Positions 1 through 7,848 of a stretch of DNA of 64,000 nucleotides are shown here, in pieces (position 1 is the first letter of the stretch; every line of letters starts with the position of its first letter). The notes beneath the pieces were generated by a model. It was not told the origin of the DNA. It did no database searches and saw nothing but the letters and a program-made list of their open reading frames with translations. The stretch is from Sphingobium sp. SCG-1 (lineage in GTDB: Bacteria > Pseudomonadota > Alphaproteobacteria > Sphingomonadales > Sphingomonadaceae), in contig NZ_CP026373.1 in the NCBI RefSeq assembly GCF_002953135.1, positions 62,001-126,000 on the forward strand, in the 5' to 3' direction. The position numbers and the translations under genes are program-made.

Positions 1-796
1 GCATCTGCTCGTTGCGACGGAAGCCGGCGCGATCTCCGAGCTTGCGATCGAGACCGAACCGCACCTGCTGGATGCCGTTCTGCTCGGCCCAGGACGCTGC
101 AAGCCGTTCGATACCCTTCATATCGCCGCCATGCACAAGATACATGTCGCCGACATGGGCGCGAACCTTGTTGAGGGTCGCCAGCAGGTTATCGGCGAAC
201 GTCTTCATGTCTTCGTTGTTGGCGAAGGACAGGCGGCCACCTGCGAACACGACCGGCGTACCCTGCGCGGTGTTGGCGTTCAGAGCCCGCTCGCCGCGCG
301 CCCGCAGGAAGGCATGGCCATCGACGATCCCTGCGGTGACGCCGAGCGAGATGCGATTGCCGGACGATGGCACCCACGATCTCCCGGTCTCCCGGATGTA
401 ATGCGCGGCAGCGACATCGCGCATGATCTCGAAGGCACCCGCGGATTCCTCGACCTTCTTGGCGAGATCGATCTTTTCCTCCAGATTGGCCGTGCTGATT
501 TCGGAGCCGTCCTGTTCAGCGAGGAGAAGGCGGATGTCGTCGGTCAACCGATCGACCAGCCCGTGTTTTTTGGCGGCGGCGCGGTGGAAGAGGTTCACCA
601 GGCCCCAGCCCAGGTCTTCGATATCGCGCTCTATCGAGGTGTTTGCCATCGTCGTGAAGAGATCGCTCCAGATTGCGGTAACGGTCTGCTCCAGCGCTTC
701 GGTTGGTGGCGGGGCCATGCCACTCAGGTCTTCAGTGCGGGGTTCGAGGTGCCCTAGCTCCAGTGCCGCGAGTGCGGCTGCAAGCGATGTGGACAT
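1..796 (-). CDS. DUF2493 (SLOG-like) domain protein, 3' end outside the window
   Basis: An open frame on the minus strand starts at ATG 796 and is still open at base 1, so at least 265 codons are visible and the C-terminus is missing. The visible protein has an acidic helical N-terminal half. Around residues 225-240 it has a VHGGDMKGIERLAASWAEQ stretch, typical of DUF2493, a Rossmann-like nucleotide-binding relative of the YspA/SLOG families common on alphaproteobacterial plasmids. The ligand and role are unknown. It is the most distal visible gene of the minus-strand backbone block and is preceded by an AAGG-type ribosome site. The assignment rests on motif recognition, so it is good for the family but gives no function. 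Confidence 0.75.
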   Translation of the reverse strand, partial: MSTSLAAALAALELGHLEPRTEDLSGMAPPPTEALEQTVTAIWSDLFTTMANTSIERDIEDLGWGLVNLFHRAAAKKHGLVDRLTDDIRLLLAEQDGSEISTANLEEKIDLAKKVEESAGAFEIMRDVAAAHYIRETGRSWVPSSGNRISLGVTAGIVDGHAFLRARGERALNANTAQGTPVVFAGGRLSFANNEDMKTFADNLLATLNKVRAHVGDMYLVHGGDMKGIERLAASWAEQNGIQQVRFGLDRKLGDRAGFRRNEQM

Positions 797-1040
797 GATA
801 GCGAGCCTTTCTGTCTGTGCCGGCGGCCTCTCCGCCGGATGCGCATCCTCCGGGCGCTCGCAAAAGGGGGGCTGGCACCGAGGCACAGCCGAGGGAAACT
901 CGCGAACAAGGGGTGGTGCGGGCAGCCGTGGCACCACGGCAACTCGGCCCGCCGTTCGCGGGTTGCCAGCGCCTCGCGGGCGCCCATATGCGGCATCCTC
1001 TGGCGGGGAGGTGTCGACACAGACCGGTTTCGCTTTGTCT

Positions 1041-1499
1041 TCAGAGGCTGCCGTCTATCCGAAACGGAGGTATCTCCAATTCCGCCGCTGCGAGATGCGA
1101 CAACATCGTCGCATAGCTGCCGAGACCGCGCCCCGTTTCCGCCGAGATCAGGATCTCGTCATCGTCAGAGGCGCTGAAACTCCGAATGGTCGTGCCATCG
1201 AAGACCACCCGCTCTGGGCCGAACGCCCCAGGAGCGCTGCCAGCCCAGCGGGCGAAGACAAGGGCATGATCGACACAGAAAGTCTCGATTGCCTCGAACC
1301 GGCCCCAGGCGACCTCATGGTCGGCCAGGTACAAGGGAACGCTCGTATCGAGATCGCACGGATCGAACGCGGTGCCCTCCCAATCCGTGAAGGCCCCGTC
1401 GCTCTCGACGGCAGCACAGAAGCCGGGAAGGAGGTCAGGGGACAGCGATCCGCCGATGCGGATCGCGACAGAAGTGCGATCGGCCATGGGAGTTTCCAT
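1041..1499 (-). CDS. Conserved plasmid hypothetical protein
   Basis: 152 codons, acidic, with no signal peptide or membrane segment. I do not recognise a named domain. The coding frame has strong third-position GC and no rare codon runs, and it sits in the same orientation as the backbone genes. ATG 1499 lies 15 bases after the stop of the small upstream gene, so the two are probably co-transcribed; an internal ATG at 1487 (MADRTS) is an alternative start. The overlapping plus-strand frame reads as arginine/serine-rich nonsense and was rejected. Confidence 0.6.
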   Translation of the reverse strand: METPMADRTSVAIRIGGSLSPDLLPGFCAAVESDGAFTDWEGTAFDPCDLDTSVPLYLADHEVAWGRFEAIETFCVDHALVFARWAGSAPGAFGPERVVFDGTTIRSFSASDDDEILISAETGRGLGSYATMLSHLAAAELEIPPFRIDGSL

Positions 1500-1514
1500 A
1501 GGTAGTGAGAACGG

Positions 1515-1691
1515 TCAGCCTGCGCGCTGACCACGGTGGAATGCGTCGAGCCATTGCGCCATCGACATGCGTTGCTCGATGTGCTTGCGGGCTTGCGCCA
1601 CCTGGAATGCGACCAACGCAAGTGTTGCGTCTGCAACGATCCTATCGACCTTGCTGGGCGAGAGGGTCGTGCTGACGAAATACCGTCGCAT
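1515..1691 (-). CDS. Small hypothetical protein, 58 aa
   Basis: A short frame running from ATG 1691 to a TGA at 1515-1517. The predicted protein is amphipathic and helical (VDRIVADATLALVAFQVAQA in its middle) with a basic end. It ends 15 bases upstream of the next minus-strand gene, suggesting a two-gene unit. No clear Shine-Dalgarno was seen. Its start abuts the left end of the arsH remnant on the other strand, so its original promoter or N-terminus may have been lost when that segment arrived. Function unknown. Confidence 0.45.
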   Translation of the reverse strand: MRRYFVSTTLSPSKVDRIVADATLALVAFQVAQARKHIEQRMSMAQWLDAFHRGQRAG

Positions 1692-1699
1692 GCGGCAGC

Positions 1700-2035
1700 A
1701 ATGGCGTGCCGCAGTCGTTCAACGCGGTCAACACCCTGCGGCTGCTCGGGCGCTGAATGCGGATGATTACAATTCCGGACCGGTTGATCATCGCAATAGC
1801 ATTCAAGGAATTTAACGAGGCCGGGCGGCTAAAGCCGTCGAGCTGTTACGACCGTATCGTTGATGTCATCGAGGAGCTGGTCCGGCTGCCCGTGCTCACG
1901 AGAGGTCCCGCCGATCAGCTTGTCGACCGCCATTCGGAGCGTAAAGCTGAGGCTGCGAAACGGGACGTCAAGAGGACTTGGCGACGCTGTCGATCACTCA
2001 AAACTGATCCCGAGAGGCGTCACCGCTTCCGGTAA
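1700..2035 (+). pseudogene. arsH: arsH C-terminal remnant
   Basis: The plus-strand frame from about 1700 reads PQSFNAVNTLRLLGR, then a stop (TGA 1742-1744), then MRMITIP and later GRLKPSSCYDRIVDVIEEL and VDRHSERKAEAAKR. This matches the C-terminal half of ArsH, the NADPH:FMN-dependent organoarsenical-resistance flavoprotein, which normally has Trp where the TGA now sits (LGRWMRM). The N-terminal half with the FMN site is absent and the C-terminus runs into unrelated basic sequence. It is a decayed fragment. Seen directly: the in-frame stop and truncation. Known: the ArsH motif order. Confidence 0.75.
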
Positions 2036-2449
2036 TTCTGCCGTACAGAGGGTTTCAAGCAACGGGCAGCTGACGTTGTCACCCGATTGGCAGGCATCGA
2101 CTGTTTTGCTCAGCAACTGCTCCATTCGGCGAAGGTCGGCGATCTTAACGCGCACCTCCTTCAGGTGGGCGCTCGCCAGATCACTAGCCTGCTCGCACGA
2201 AGGCGCGCCTCCGTCAGCAATTGCCAGCAGCACTCGTACCGCGTCGATCGGGAAGCCCAGCTCGCGGGCGCGCCGCACGAATGACAGTCGCCGCACATCC
2301 GACGCGCCATAGGTGCGGTACCGACCTCGGCGATGCGGCACCGGGAGCACGCCAATTCGCTCATAATAGCGGATTGTCTCGATGTTGCAGCCCGTGCGGT
2401 GCGAGAGTTCGCCAATCGGGATCATGAAGCCGGATATTGTCATGGTCAA
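1994..2449 (-). CDS. merR: MerR-type mercury-responsive regulator
   Basis: 151 aa. The N-terminal MerR winged-helix region reads IGELSHRTGCNIETIRYYERIG, followed by a long dimerisation helix. The three Hg(II)-binding cysteines of MerR are all recognisable: one in SCEQASDLA, and two in ACQSGDNVSCPLLETL. The last pair is spaced CX7C, one residue shorter than in Tn501 MerR. It is divergent from merT and shares a classic 19-bp-spacer mer promoter with it (2459-2489). A start at ATG 2425 is also possible. In the family it represses without metal and activates by DNA untwisting when Hg(II) binds. Confidence 0.88.
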   Translation of the reverse strand: MTMTISGFMIPIGELSHRTGCNIETIRYYERIGVLPVPHRRGRYRTYGASDVRRLSFVRRARELGFPIDAVRVLLAIADGGAPSCEQASDLASAHLKEVRVKIADLRRMEQLLSKTVDACQSGDNVSCPLLETLCTAELPEAVTPLGISFE

Positions 2450-2458
2450 AAATACCGC

Positions 2459-2489
2459 TTGAGTCTGTAGTGGCTACAGACGGTAAGAC
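2459..2489 (+). promoter_or_regulatory. merT promoter/MerR operator
   Basis: A -35-like TTGAGT (2459-2464) and a -10-like TAAGAC (2484-2489) are separated by 19 bases, the over-long spacer that marks MerR-family promoters. The spacer region carries a perfect dyad, GTCTGTAG-TGG-CTACAGAC. It sits between divergent merR and merT. Confidence 0.85.
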
Positions 2490-2517
2490 AGGCTCGAACC
2501 GATCGCAAGGAATCGCC

Positions 2518-2886
2518 ATGTCCGAGTTACCAGCCAACGCTTCTCGTCCAACGGGTCTCGGAGCCGTATCTTTGATACTTGGCGGAACTGCAGCTGCGTT
2601 TGGCGTGGCATCCTGCTGCGCCCTCCCAATTCTGCTCGCCTCAGTTGGCATCGGATCGGCGGGACTCGCCGAGATTGCCATGGCAGCACTACCCTATCGC
2701 ATAACATTGCTCGCCATAGGCGCACTCTGTCTGCTGACTGGCGCCGCACTCCTTGTACGGCAACAAGTAGCGGCTGCGCGCTGTGGGCCTAGTGGCGAAT
2801 GCACGTCTCGATCCATGCGCTCGGTCACACTCGTCGGCTTATTGGTCGGCGCCGTTCTGCTCTGGCTGGGCTATGTCTATGTCTGA
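2518..2886 (+). CDS. merT: Mercuric transport protein MerT
   Basis: 122 aa inner-membrane protein with three predicted hydrophobic segments: about residues 16-40 (containing the CC pair in VASCCALPILLASVGIG), about 50-75, and the C-terminal 20 residues. The vicinal Cys pair in the first helix and a second Cys pair (RCGPSGEC) in the cytoplasmic loop are the Hg(II) relay of MerT. ATG 2518 is chosen because AAGGA lies just upstream; an earlier in-frame codon at 2437 would overlap the operator. It is transcribed from the mer promoter and overlaps the next gene. There is no merP or merA beside it. Confidence 0.88.
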   Translation: MSELPANASRPTGLGAVSLILGGTAAAFGVASCCALPILLASVGIGSAGLAEIAMAALPYRITLLAIGALCLLTGAALLVRQQVAAARCGPSGECTSRSMRSVTLVGLLVGAVLLWLGYVYV

Positions 2887-3103
2887 CATCGTTCCTGAGC
2901 TTAGCTCTACAATCACGTGTCCCGAGTGTGGCACGGCAAAAACCGAGGTGATGCCGACGAACGCCTGCCAGTTCTTCTACGATTGTTCAGGCTGCGATGC
3001 CGTGCTCAGGCCCAAGATGGGCGATTGCTGCGTGTTCTGCTCATATGGAACGGTTCCTTGCCCGCCGATCCAGATCGACGGCAAAAATTTGGGCTGTTGC
3101 TGA
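2879..3103 (+). CDS. GDCCVxC-motif small cysteine-rich protein
   Basis: 74 aa, starting at ATG 2879 inside the last codons of merT (an ATG at 2873 is in the same frame), so the two are translationally coupled. It has CPECG near residue 13, then DCSGC, then GDCCVFCSYGTVPCPP, ending in LGCC. The GDCCVxC signature defines a small family found next to merT, some members of which carry selenocysteine; here all positions are Cys. It plausibly binds or relays Hg(II), but the biochemical role is not established. Cysteine content is extreme for its size. Confidence 0.82.
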   Translation: MSDIVPELSSTITCPECGTAKTEVMPTNACQFFYDCSGCDAVLRPKMGDCCVFCSYGTVPCPPIQIDGKNLGCC

Positions 3104-3203
3104 GGCTATCGGCGAACAGCATCATTTCGATGGCTCGCCTCGTTCCACGATCATGGCGGCGGACTCGACGCCAGCGCCCCAGGCCGCGATCACCGACGCG
3201 CGC

Positions 3204-3815
3204 TCAACCATTGGTCGAGTCCCTCGGGACGATGACCGGGTTGATTAGCCGGTAGCCGCGCGTCCTGAATTTTGCGACCCGGCACACGGTGCCGGTAACA
3301 GGATCGCGGAAAAGCGGTGCCTTGCCCTTCTGGTTGGCAATGACCGTGAAACGGTCCCGATCTTCGCCGTCATTGAAGCGGATGGGCTCGTCGAAGATGA
3401 TGGTCTGCCCCGGCTTCGGGGTCGGCTTGGCGCGCTGCAGTTTGCTGCGAACCAGGTTGGCGCGGCAGCGTGCGCGCCATTCGGAGGCGTAAATGCTGTC
3501 GGTGTCGGTCAATTCATCGAGAATTGCGGCAGGGCAGTCGCTCTCGCACGGTCCCATCGTTTCCGTCATGTCTTTGTAGCCAAACGTGCAGCCGTCACGC
3601 GCGCCGGTGCTTTGCCTGGTCAGGCACACGACGGCGAAGACAGCCCGAGCGCCCTACGCCTCGATCCGTTCGCACGCCGCATAATAGGTCGAACCGACCA
3701 TCGACGACGCGAGAACCGTGAGACGATGATCCGCGTGCGCATAGGTGAACTGGTTGTCGAGATAGGAGCGCGGAGTGCCGTAGCCACCCATATCGCGCAT
3801 GAAGAGCCAACCCAT
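3204..3815 (-). pseudogene. DUF6927-like plasmid protein broken by an amber codon
   Basis: From ATG 3815 (GGAGA upstream) the frame gives MGWLFMRDMGGYGTP and continues to ERIEA, meets TAG at 3654-3656, then continues in the same frame as GARAVFAVVCLTR, GCTFGYKDMTETMGPCE and EWRARCRANL to a stop at 3204. Both halves read as one continuous conserved plasmid protein of about 200 aa with no gap, so the TAG is a single-codon interruption. It could be a true nonsense mutation, suppression or a sequence error. The family name is from memory. Function unknown. Confidence 0.65.
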
Positions 3816-3840
3816 GAGAGGTCTCCAATGGTTGCGGGGT

Positions 3841-4476
3841 TCAGGCGGCAGCTGCGAGGCGCAGAGCGCCGCCATCGCCGGGGATGCCAGCAATCCGGCG
3901 CTGGAACGCTGCCACGTCGAGCAACTCGGTGATCGGCGCGCGGTGCGCCTTGCCGATCTCCTGCCCGTCGCGGCAGCGGCTGATCGATACCTCGCTGTCC
4001 GGGAGAAAACCGCGCGGGACCACGCGAATGGCGAGATCTGCGTGGCGCAGCTCCGTCGTGCCGTCTTCGTTATCGCCGCCCATGACGGTGTTGATGCGGG
4101 CGTCGTCCCCGTCGAGGCCGATTGCCGTGGCGAGACGGGTAAGCGCGCGACGCGCCTGATAGTGGAAAGTACGTTTGGCGTGGTAGTTTCCGCCTACGTT
4201 CGTCCCGGCAATGTCGAGCAGTGCCGGCGCGGCGTCGACTGCCAGGCGATCCGCTTCGCAACGGAGGCGCAGAGCGTTGACGCCGGACGCATCGCGTTCG
4301 GCAACGTCTGCCAGATGACGGATGAGGAGCAGGATTGCCGCATCGCCCGCGACCGGCTTGCCGGCACGCTGACAGTCGTCGACGGCGGCGTTGAGCGCGT
4401 GGAGCGCCGCTGGCAGATGGTCCAGACCGGCGGGGGAAAGGGCCTGATTGTGGCGGTAGAGCGTGTCGTAGAACAT
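3841..4476 (-). CDS. Conserved plasmid hypothetical protein, 211 aa
   Basis: Start chosen at ATG 4476 because AGGAGG lies 6 bases upstream; the longer frame from 4611 would run through a repeated intergenic element. The protein begins MFYDTLYRHNQ and is mostly helical. Near its middle it has NVGGNYHAKRTFHYQARRALTRLA, and its C-terminal third is acidic to mixed. No known domain, signal peptide or membrane segment recognised. It lies downstream of the ArdC-type gene in the same orientation and is probably in the same transcription unit. Confidence 0.65.
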   Translation of the reverse strand: MFYDTLYRHNQALSPAGLDHLPAALHALNAAVDDCQRAGKPVAGDAAILLLIRHLADVAERDASGVNALRLRCEADRLAVDAAPALLDIAGTNVGGNYHAKRTFHYQARRALTRLATAIGLDGDDARINTVMGGDNEDGTTELRHADLAIRVVPRGFLPDSEVSISRCRDGQEIGKAHRAPITELLDVAAFQRRIAGIPGDGGALRLAAAA

Positions 4477-4506
4477 GGGAGCCTCCTTCGAGCGCTCTGG
4501 CGCGCT

Positions 4507-4536
4507 CAAAAAGCCGAAGGCTCCCTCTCCTCCCCT
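4507..4536 (-). repeat. Purine-rich leader repeat, copy A
   Basis: On the minus strand this reads AGGGGAGGAGAGGGAGCCTT followed by CGGCTTTTTG, about 30-60 bases upstream of the 211-aa gene. Near-identical elements precede the ParB-like and helicase genes, and shortened versions precede the Toprim and ArdC genes. The GCC-TTC-GGC core followed by T residues could form a very small hairpin. Confidence 0.6.
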
Positions 4537-4607
4537 GTCCTTGCCGCGGCTGAACGCTACGGCGAACCGGTGGTAGGCGCCGGGGTCGGGGCGGACGATC
4601 GCCGCAA

Positions 4608-5531
4608 TCATGCTGCTTCACGGATCTGTTCCTTGGCTTCGTCCGACGTGGCGAGGCCAGTTGCGCGGAGGAGAAAGGCGGCGGCGGCTTCGGCTTTTGC
4701 CGCAGCCGTCATGATGGCGCGGGAATCCTTGCGCAGCACCGCAAGCCACGAGCCGATATATGCCGCGTGATCGTCGATATGAGCGGTCGGGAGGCCGAGA
4801 TCCGCACCAAGCAGGGCGGATGTCATCTCGGCGCAAAGCTCCTCGAAAGCATAGGCGTTGTCGCCGAACTTCCTGCCGAATTCTCGGTTGAGCCGGTCGG
4901 GATGGCCGGTCCAATGCCCTGCCTCATGCGCCAACGTCGACGCGAAATACGCGCGGGTGGAAAACAACGCGGCGGGCGGCATCGTGATGCTGTCGGCAAC
5001 GCGGTCGTAAAAGGCGCGATCGCCGCTCTGGTGAACCTTCGCCGGAAGGGCATCGAGAAAGCGCTCTGCGCGATCCGGCAGCGCGTCGTCAGGGGCGACC
5101 AGGTTGACCGGGCATGGATAAAATTTCTCCGGCAGCCCCTCGATCTGATCGGCATTGAAGACGGCGTAGGATCGCAGCACGCGGCGCATTTCGTCGGTGG
5201 AGTCGCCGGTAATGGGCGACTCCACCGTCTTGCTGTAGGATTTGTAGAAGATGGCGATCTGCGACCGCTCGCCTTCGCGAACCTGGCCGCCCAGCGCCTG
5301 CGACTGTTTATACGTCATCCAGGTGCGCGAATCGTAGCCCGCGCCTTCGGCGCAGAGCCACAGCCAGAAGCAATTGATGCCCTTGTACGGGTCGCCGGTC
5401 GCGCGAAGTGGACGGCCGCCAAGGCCGGGTCGCCAAGGCTTCACCCAAGGGCGCACGCCGGATTCGAGTTTGTCGATGATTGCGTTTGTGATGGTGTCGG
5501 CGGGCGATGGTTTATCGGTGGTCTTTGCCAC
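4608..5531 (-). CDS. ardC: ArdC-family antirestriction protein (DUF1738 + metallopeptidase-like domain)
   Basis: 307 aa from GTG 5531, preceded by AGGAGA; the longer frame upstream reads through non-coding leader. Residues about 10-120 form the ArdC N-terminal ssDNA-binding domain (ITNAIIDKLESG, PWVKPW, GINCFWLW). The C-terminal half carries the zinc-peptidase signature HEAGHWTGHPDRLNRE and CAEMTSALLGADLGL. Members on IncW and other plasmids protect incoming DNA from restriction and bind single strands. The position next to ssb, primase-like and methyltransferase genes fits a role in establishment after transfer. Confidence 0.85.
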   Translation of the reverse strand: MAKTTDKPSPADTITNAIIDKLESGVRPWVKPWRPGLGGRPLRATGDPYKGINCFWLWLCAEGAGYDSRTWMTYKQSQALGGQVREGERSQIAIFYKSYSKTVESPITGDSTDEMRRVLRSYAVFNADQIEGLPEKFYPCPVNLVAPDDALPDRAERFLDALPAKVHQSGDRAFYDRVADSITMPPAALFSTRAYFASTLAHEAGHWTGHPDRLNREFGRKFGDNAYAFEELCAEMTSALLGADLGLPTAHIDDHAAYIGSWLAVLRKDSRAIMTAAAKAEAAAAFLLRATGLATSDEAKEQIREAA

Positions 5532-5571
5532 GGCAAGTTCTCCTGGTCTGATTGAGGCGAGCCCGGAGCAG

Positions 5572-5590
5572 CAGCCTCCCCTCTGAGAGG
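5572..5590 (-). repeat. Purine-rich leader repeat, partial copy D
   Basis: The minus strand reads CTCAGAGGGGAGGCTGCTG, about 40-60 bases upstream of the GTG of the ArdC-type gene. It shares only the GAGAGGGGAGG core with copies A-C. Confidence 0.35.
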
Positions 5591-5670
5591 CCGCCGTCGG
5601 GGCACAAAAGAAGGGGCGACACTCCGCGAAGAGTGCCGCCCCCAGTCGCCTCGAACCGTGCAAGCGCGCG

Positions 5671-7725
5671 TCAGGCCGCCTCGCTCAAATCGTCCTGACC
5701 GTCATGCGTCGCGTTTTCGAGGTCCGACTCGTCATCGCCATCATCGCCGGGATCGACATCATCAGCCTCGTCGACGAAGGTCGAGCGCAGGGCGATGGTC
5801 TCGGGCTTTTCGATGGCGTCGAAGCGCATCGCATCCGGCAGCCAGGCCGCCGCCTTTTCGCGGATTTCGGTCTCGACGATCCCCTGCCCGTTGCAGAGCG
5901 AGGCGCAGGTCGCGGCAAGGTCGCCCTTCTTGGCATCCTTGTAGCGCCCGCGCAGGATCGGCCCACCAATGTCCTCGAGCGCGTCGAGCATGACGTCCTT
6001 TTTGACGCGGCCGAAGAAATTCTCGGCCGTGGGGCGCCACCAATGCTCGACCTGGATGTCGAGCGCGCGGCCAAGATGATCATGGAACCCGTTGGACCGT
6101 CCGCCCTCGGCAACATTCAGGCTCGGCTCCAGCGTGCGGGCGATCGAGAAGGCCACCCAACTGCCGCGGGCCTCGTCGTCGAGCGCGCGGAAGGCGTCGA
6201 ACCGTTCGGTCATGGTCTTGTGACCGGCCCAGCTCGTATCGAGACGCTGGCGCTGGTCCTCGATGGTCTGCGACGCCATCGACCCTTCGTCACGGAAGCC
6301 GAAAATCGGGAATTGCGCAGCGCTGGACTTCAGCGTCGAGTGGTTGCGAACGTAGTTCGGCTCGAAGACGACATTCTGCGCCATCAGGAAGATGGTGAGG
6401 TCCAGCGCCATCGCCGGATCGCTCGCGATGTGGGCGACGAGGATCTGCCGGCGCTGGGTCGCCAGCTCGTCGATCAGCGTTGCACTGAGCTTGGGTCCAT
6501 GATCGATGCCGCCGACGCCGTCGTCACCGATGCCACCGCCCGTTGCCTTGGGCGGAGCATTCGGATCGACGACGGGTTTCTCACTGAACATTCGGGTGTG
6601 AACCCGGGCTTCGCCATCACCACCGATATAGACGAACGTCCCGATCTGCGCCCTGAGCGCCGGATCGATCTCGCGACAGGAATCCTCGATGGCTTCAAGC
6701 TCGCGTTCGATCTCGTCGAGGCGGTCGTTCGCCGCCTTGGCCTCCGGCGTCCCCTCGGCCAGTTCGCCCTCAAGCTGTTCGACGAGTTGGTCATTCTCGA
6801 CCGAAAGCGCTTCGACGCGCGCGGTTTCTACCTCGGTGAGCGGCCGTGCGGGCGCGTGAAACTCATGAAGTTGACGCTCAAGATCGTACGGGACGTGGGT
6901 GGCCGCGATTGGTGTCACGAACGCGAGACCCTCGGCCTGCGCGAGTTCGGCTGCGGCCGCCTCGAGCTTTTTGCTGGCAAGATCTTCGAGAAGATCGACG
7001 TCGATCCAGTTCTCGTCCCCCTCGGCGGCAAAGAGATCACCCTCGATGCGGCCGCCCGCCGCGACATAGGCATCGCGACCAATGAACCGCGCCTTGGCAT
7101 CGTTCGCCTTGATCGTGCCGTTGAGGATCGCGCGCCGGATATTGTCGGGCTGATCGCCGTAATAGGAAGTGCTCATCTGTGCGAAGACGCGAGCCTGACG
7201 ATCGATGTCGCTTGTCACGGCATAGGCCTGGGCGACACCCAGGGTAATTTCGCCGGCAGCGAGAGCCTGGAACACATCGGGTGCAAGCTCGGCAAGCCGC
7301 ACCCGCTGCTCGACGAAGCGGGTGGTGACCCCCTGCCGTTTGGCAACGTCCTCGGCGGTCATCCCCTTCTGGATGAGGAAATTGAACGCGGTGCTTTCAT
7401 CCGCCGGGTTCATCGGAACGCGCTGGAAGTTCTCAGTGAGGCTCGCCTCGACCGAGTTGTCGTCGTCGCTTAGCACGAGGACGGGCACGACATGATCAAC
7501 GGGCAGATTGCCCTGCTCGATCAGGCTCTGGAGCGCGCGCAGCCGGCGCCCACCCGCCTTGACGGTGAAATGGCCCGACTTCTTGAGCGGGGTAACGATC
7601 AGATTCTGCAACAAGCCTTGCGTTGCGATGCTGGCGGCGAGGGCGTCGATACCGACCTCTCGGCTCGATTTACGGACATTGTCCTTCGACAGCGAGAGGT
7701 TCTTGACCTTGACGGACTGGATCAT
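5671..7725 (-). CDS. Large ParB/Spo0J-family plasmid protein, 684 aa
   Basis: The N-terminus (about 1-110) is a ParB/Srx CTPase-type domain with VKAGGRRLRALQSL and ENFQRVPMNP (the ParB GxRR and ENxxR boxes). A helix-turn-helix follows (MTAEDVAKRQGVTTRFVEQRVRLAEL, about 120-150). A coiled coil lies about 300-355. The long C-terminal region is specific to large plasmid ParB-like proteins and ends in a very acidic tail. A second, canonical parB lies next to parA, so this one is unlikely to be the partition protein. Large ParB-like genes of this kind are common in plasmid leading regions. The start has GGAGA upstream. Confidence 0.82.
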   Translation of the reverse strand: MIQSVKVKNLSLSKDNVRKSSREVGIDALAASIATQGLLQNLIVTPLKKSGHFTVKAGGRRLRALQSLIEQGNLPVDHVVPVLVLSDDDNSVEASLTENFQRVPMNPADESTAFNFLIQKGMTAEDVAKRQGVTTRFVEQRVRLAELAPDVFQALAAGEITLGVAQAYAVTSDIDRQARVFAQMSTSYYGDQPDNIRRAILNGTIKANDAKARFIGRDAYVAAGGRIEGDLFAAEGDENWIDVDLLEDLASKKLEAAAAELAQAEGLAFVTPIAATHVPYDLERQLHEFHAPARPLTEVETARVEALSVENDQLVEQLEGELAEGTPEAKAANDRLDEIERELEAIEDSCREIDPALRAQIGTFVYIGGDGEARVHTRMFSEKPVVDPNAPPKATGGGIGDDGVGGIDHGPKLSATLIDELATQRRQILVAHIASDPAMALDLTIFLMAQNVVFEPNYVRNHSTLKSSAAQFPIFGFRDEGSMASQTIEDQRQRLDTSWAGHKTMTERFDAFRALDDEARGSWVAFSIARTLEPSLNVAEGGRSNGFHDHLGRALDIQVEHWWRPTAENFFGRVKKDVMLDALEDIGGPILRGRYKDAKKGDLAATCASLCNGQGIVETEIREKAAAWLPDAMRFDAIEKPETIALRSTFVDEADDVDPGDDGDDESDLENATHDGQDDLSEAA

Positions 7726-7789
7726 TTTTTGTCTCCATCTGGAACTGGCGCGCCGCCGCGACGGTCACGCGAGCCTGCACATCAGGCCC

Positions 7790-7818
7790 ACAAAGCCGAA
7801 GGCCCCCTCCCCTCTCTT
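7790..7818 (-). repeat. Purine-rich leader repeat, copy B
   Basis: The minus strand reads AAGAGAGGGGAGGGGGCCTT then CGGCTTTG, between the helicase gene and the ParB-like gene, about 65-95 bases upstream of the latter's ATG. It matches copies A and C over about 25 bases. Confidence 0.65.
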
Positions 7819-7848
7819 GTGCTGAGCGAGGAGAGAGGCCCTGGATGG

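Noticed and set aside
423..1505. 360-codon plus-strand frame at the window start
   Set aside because: Arg/Ser-rich shadow; the minus strand carries DUF2493 and a conserved unknown.
4767..5555. 262-codon plus-strand frame antisense to the ArdC-type gene
   Set aside because: The HEAGH metallopeptidase motif and ArdC domain lie on the minus strand.
5704..7473. 589-codon plus-strand open frame antisense to the large ParB-like gene
   Set aside because: High-GC antisense shadow; the opposite strand encodes clear ParB and HTH motifs.
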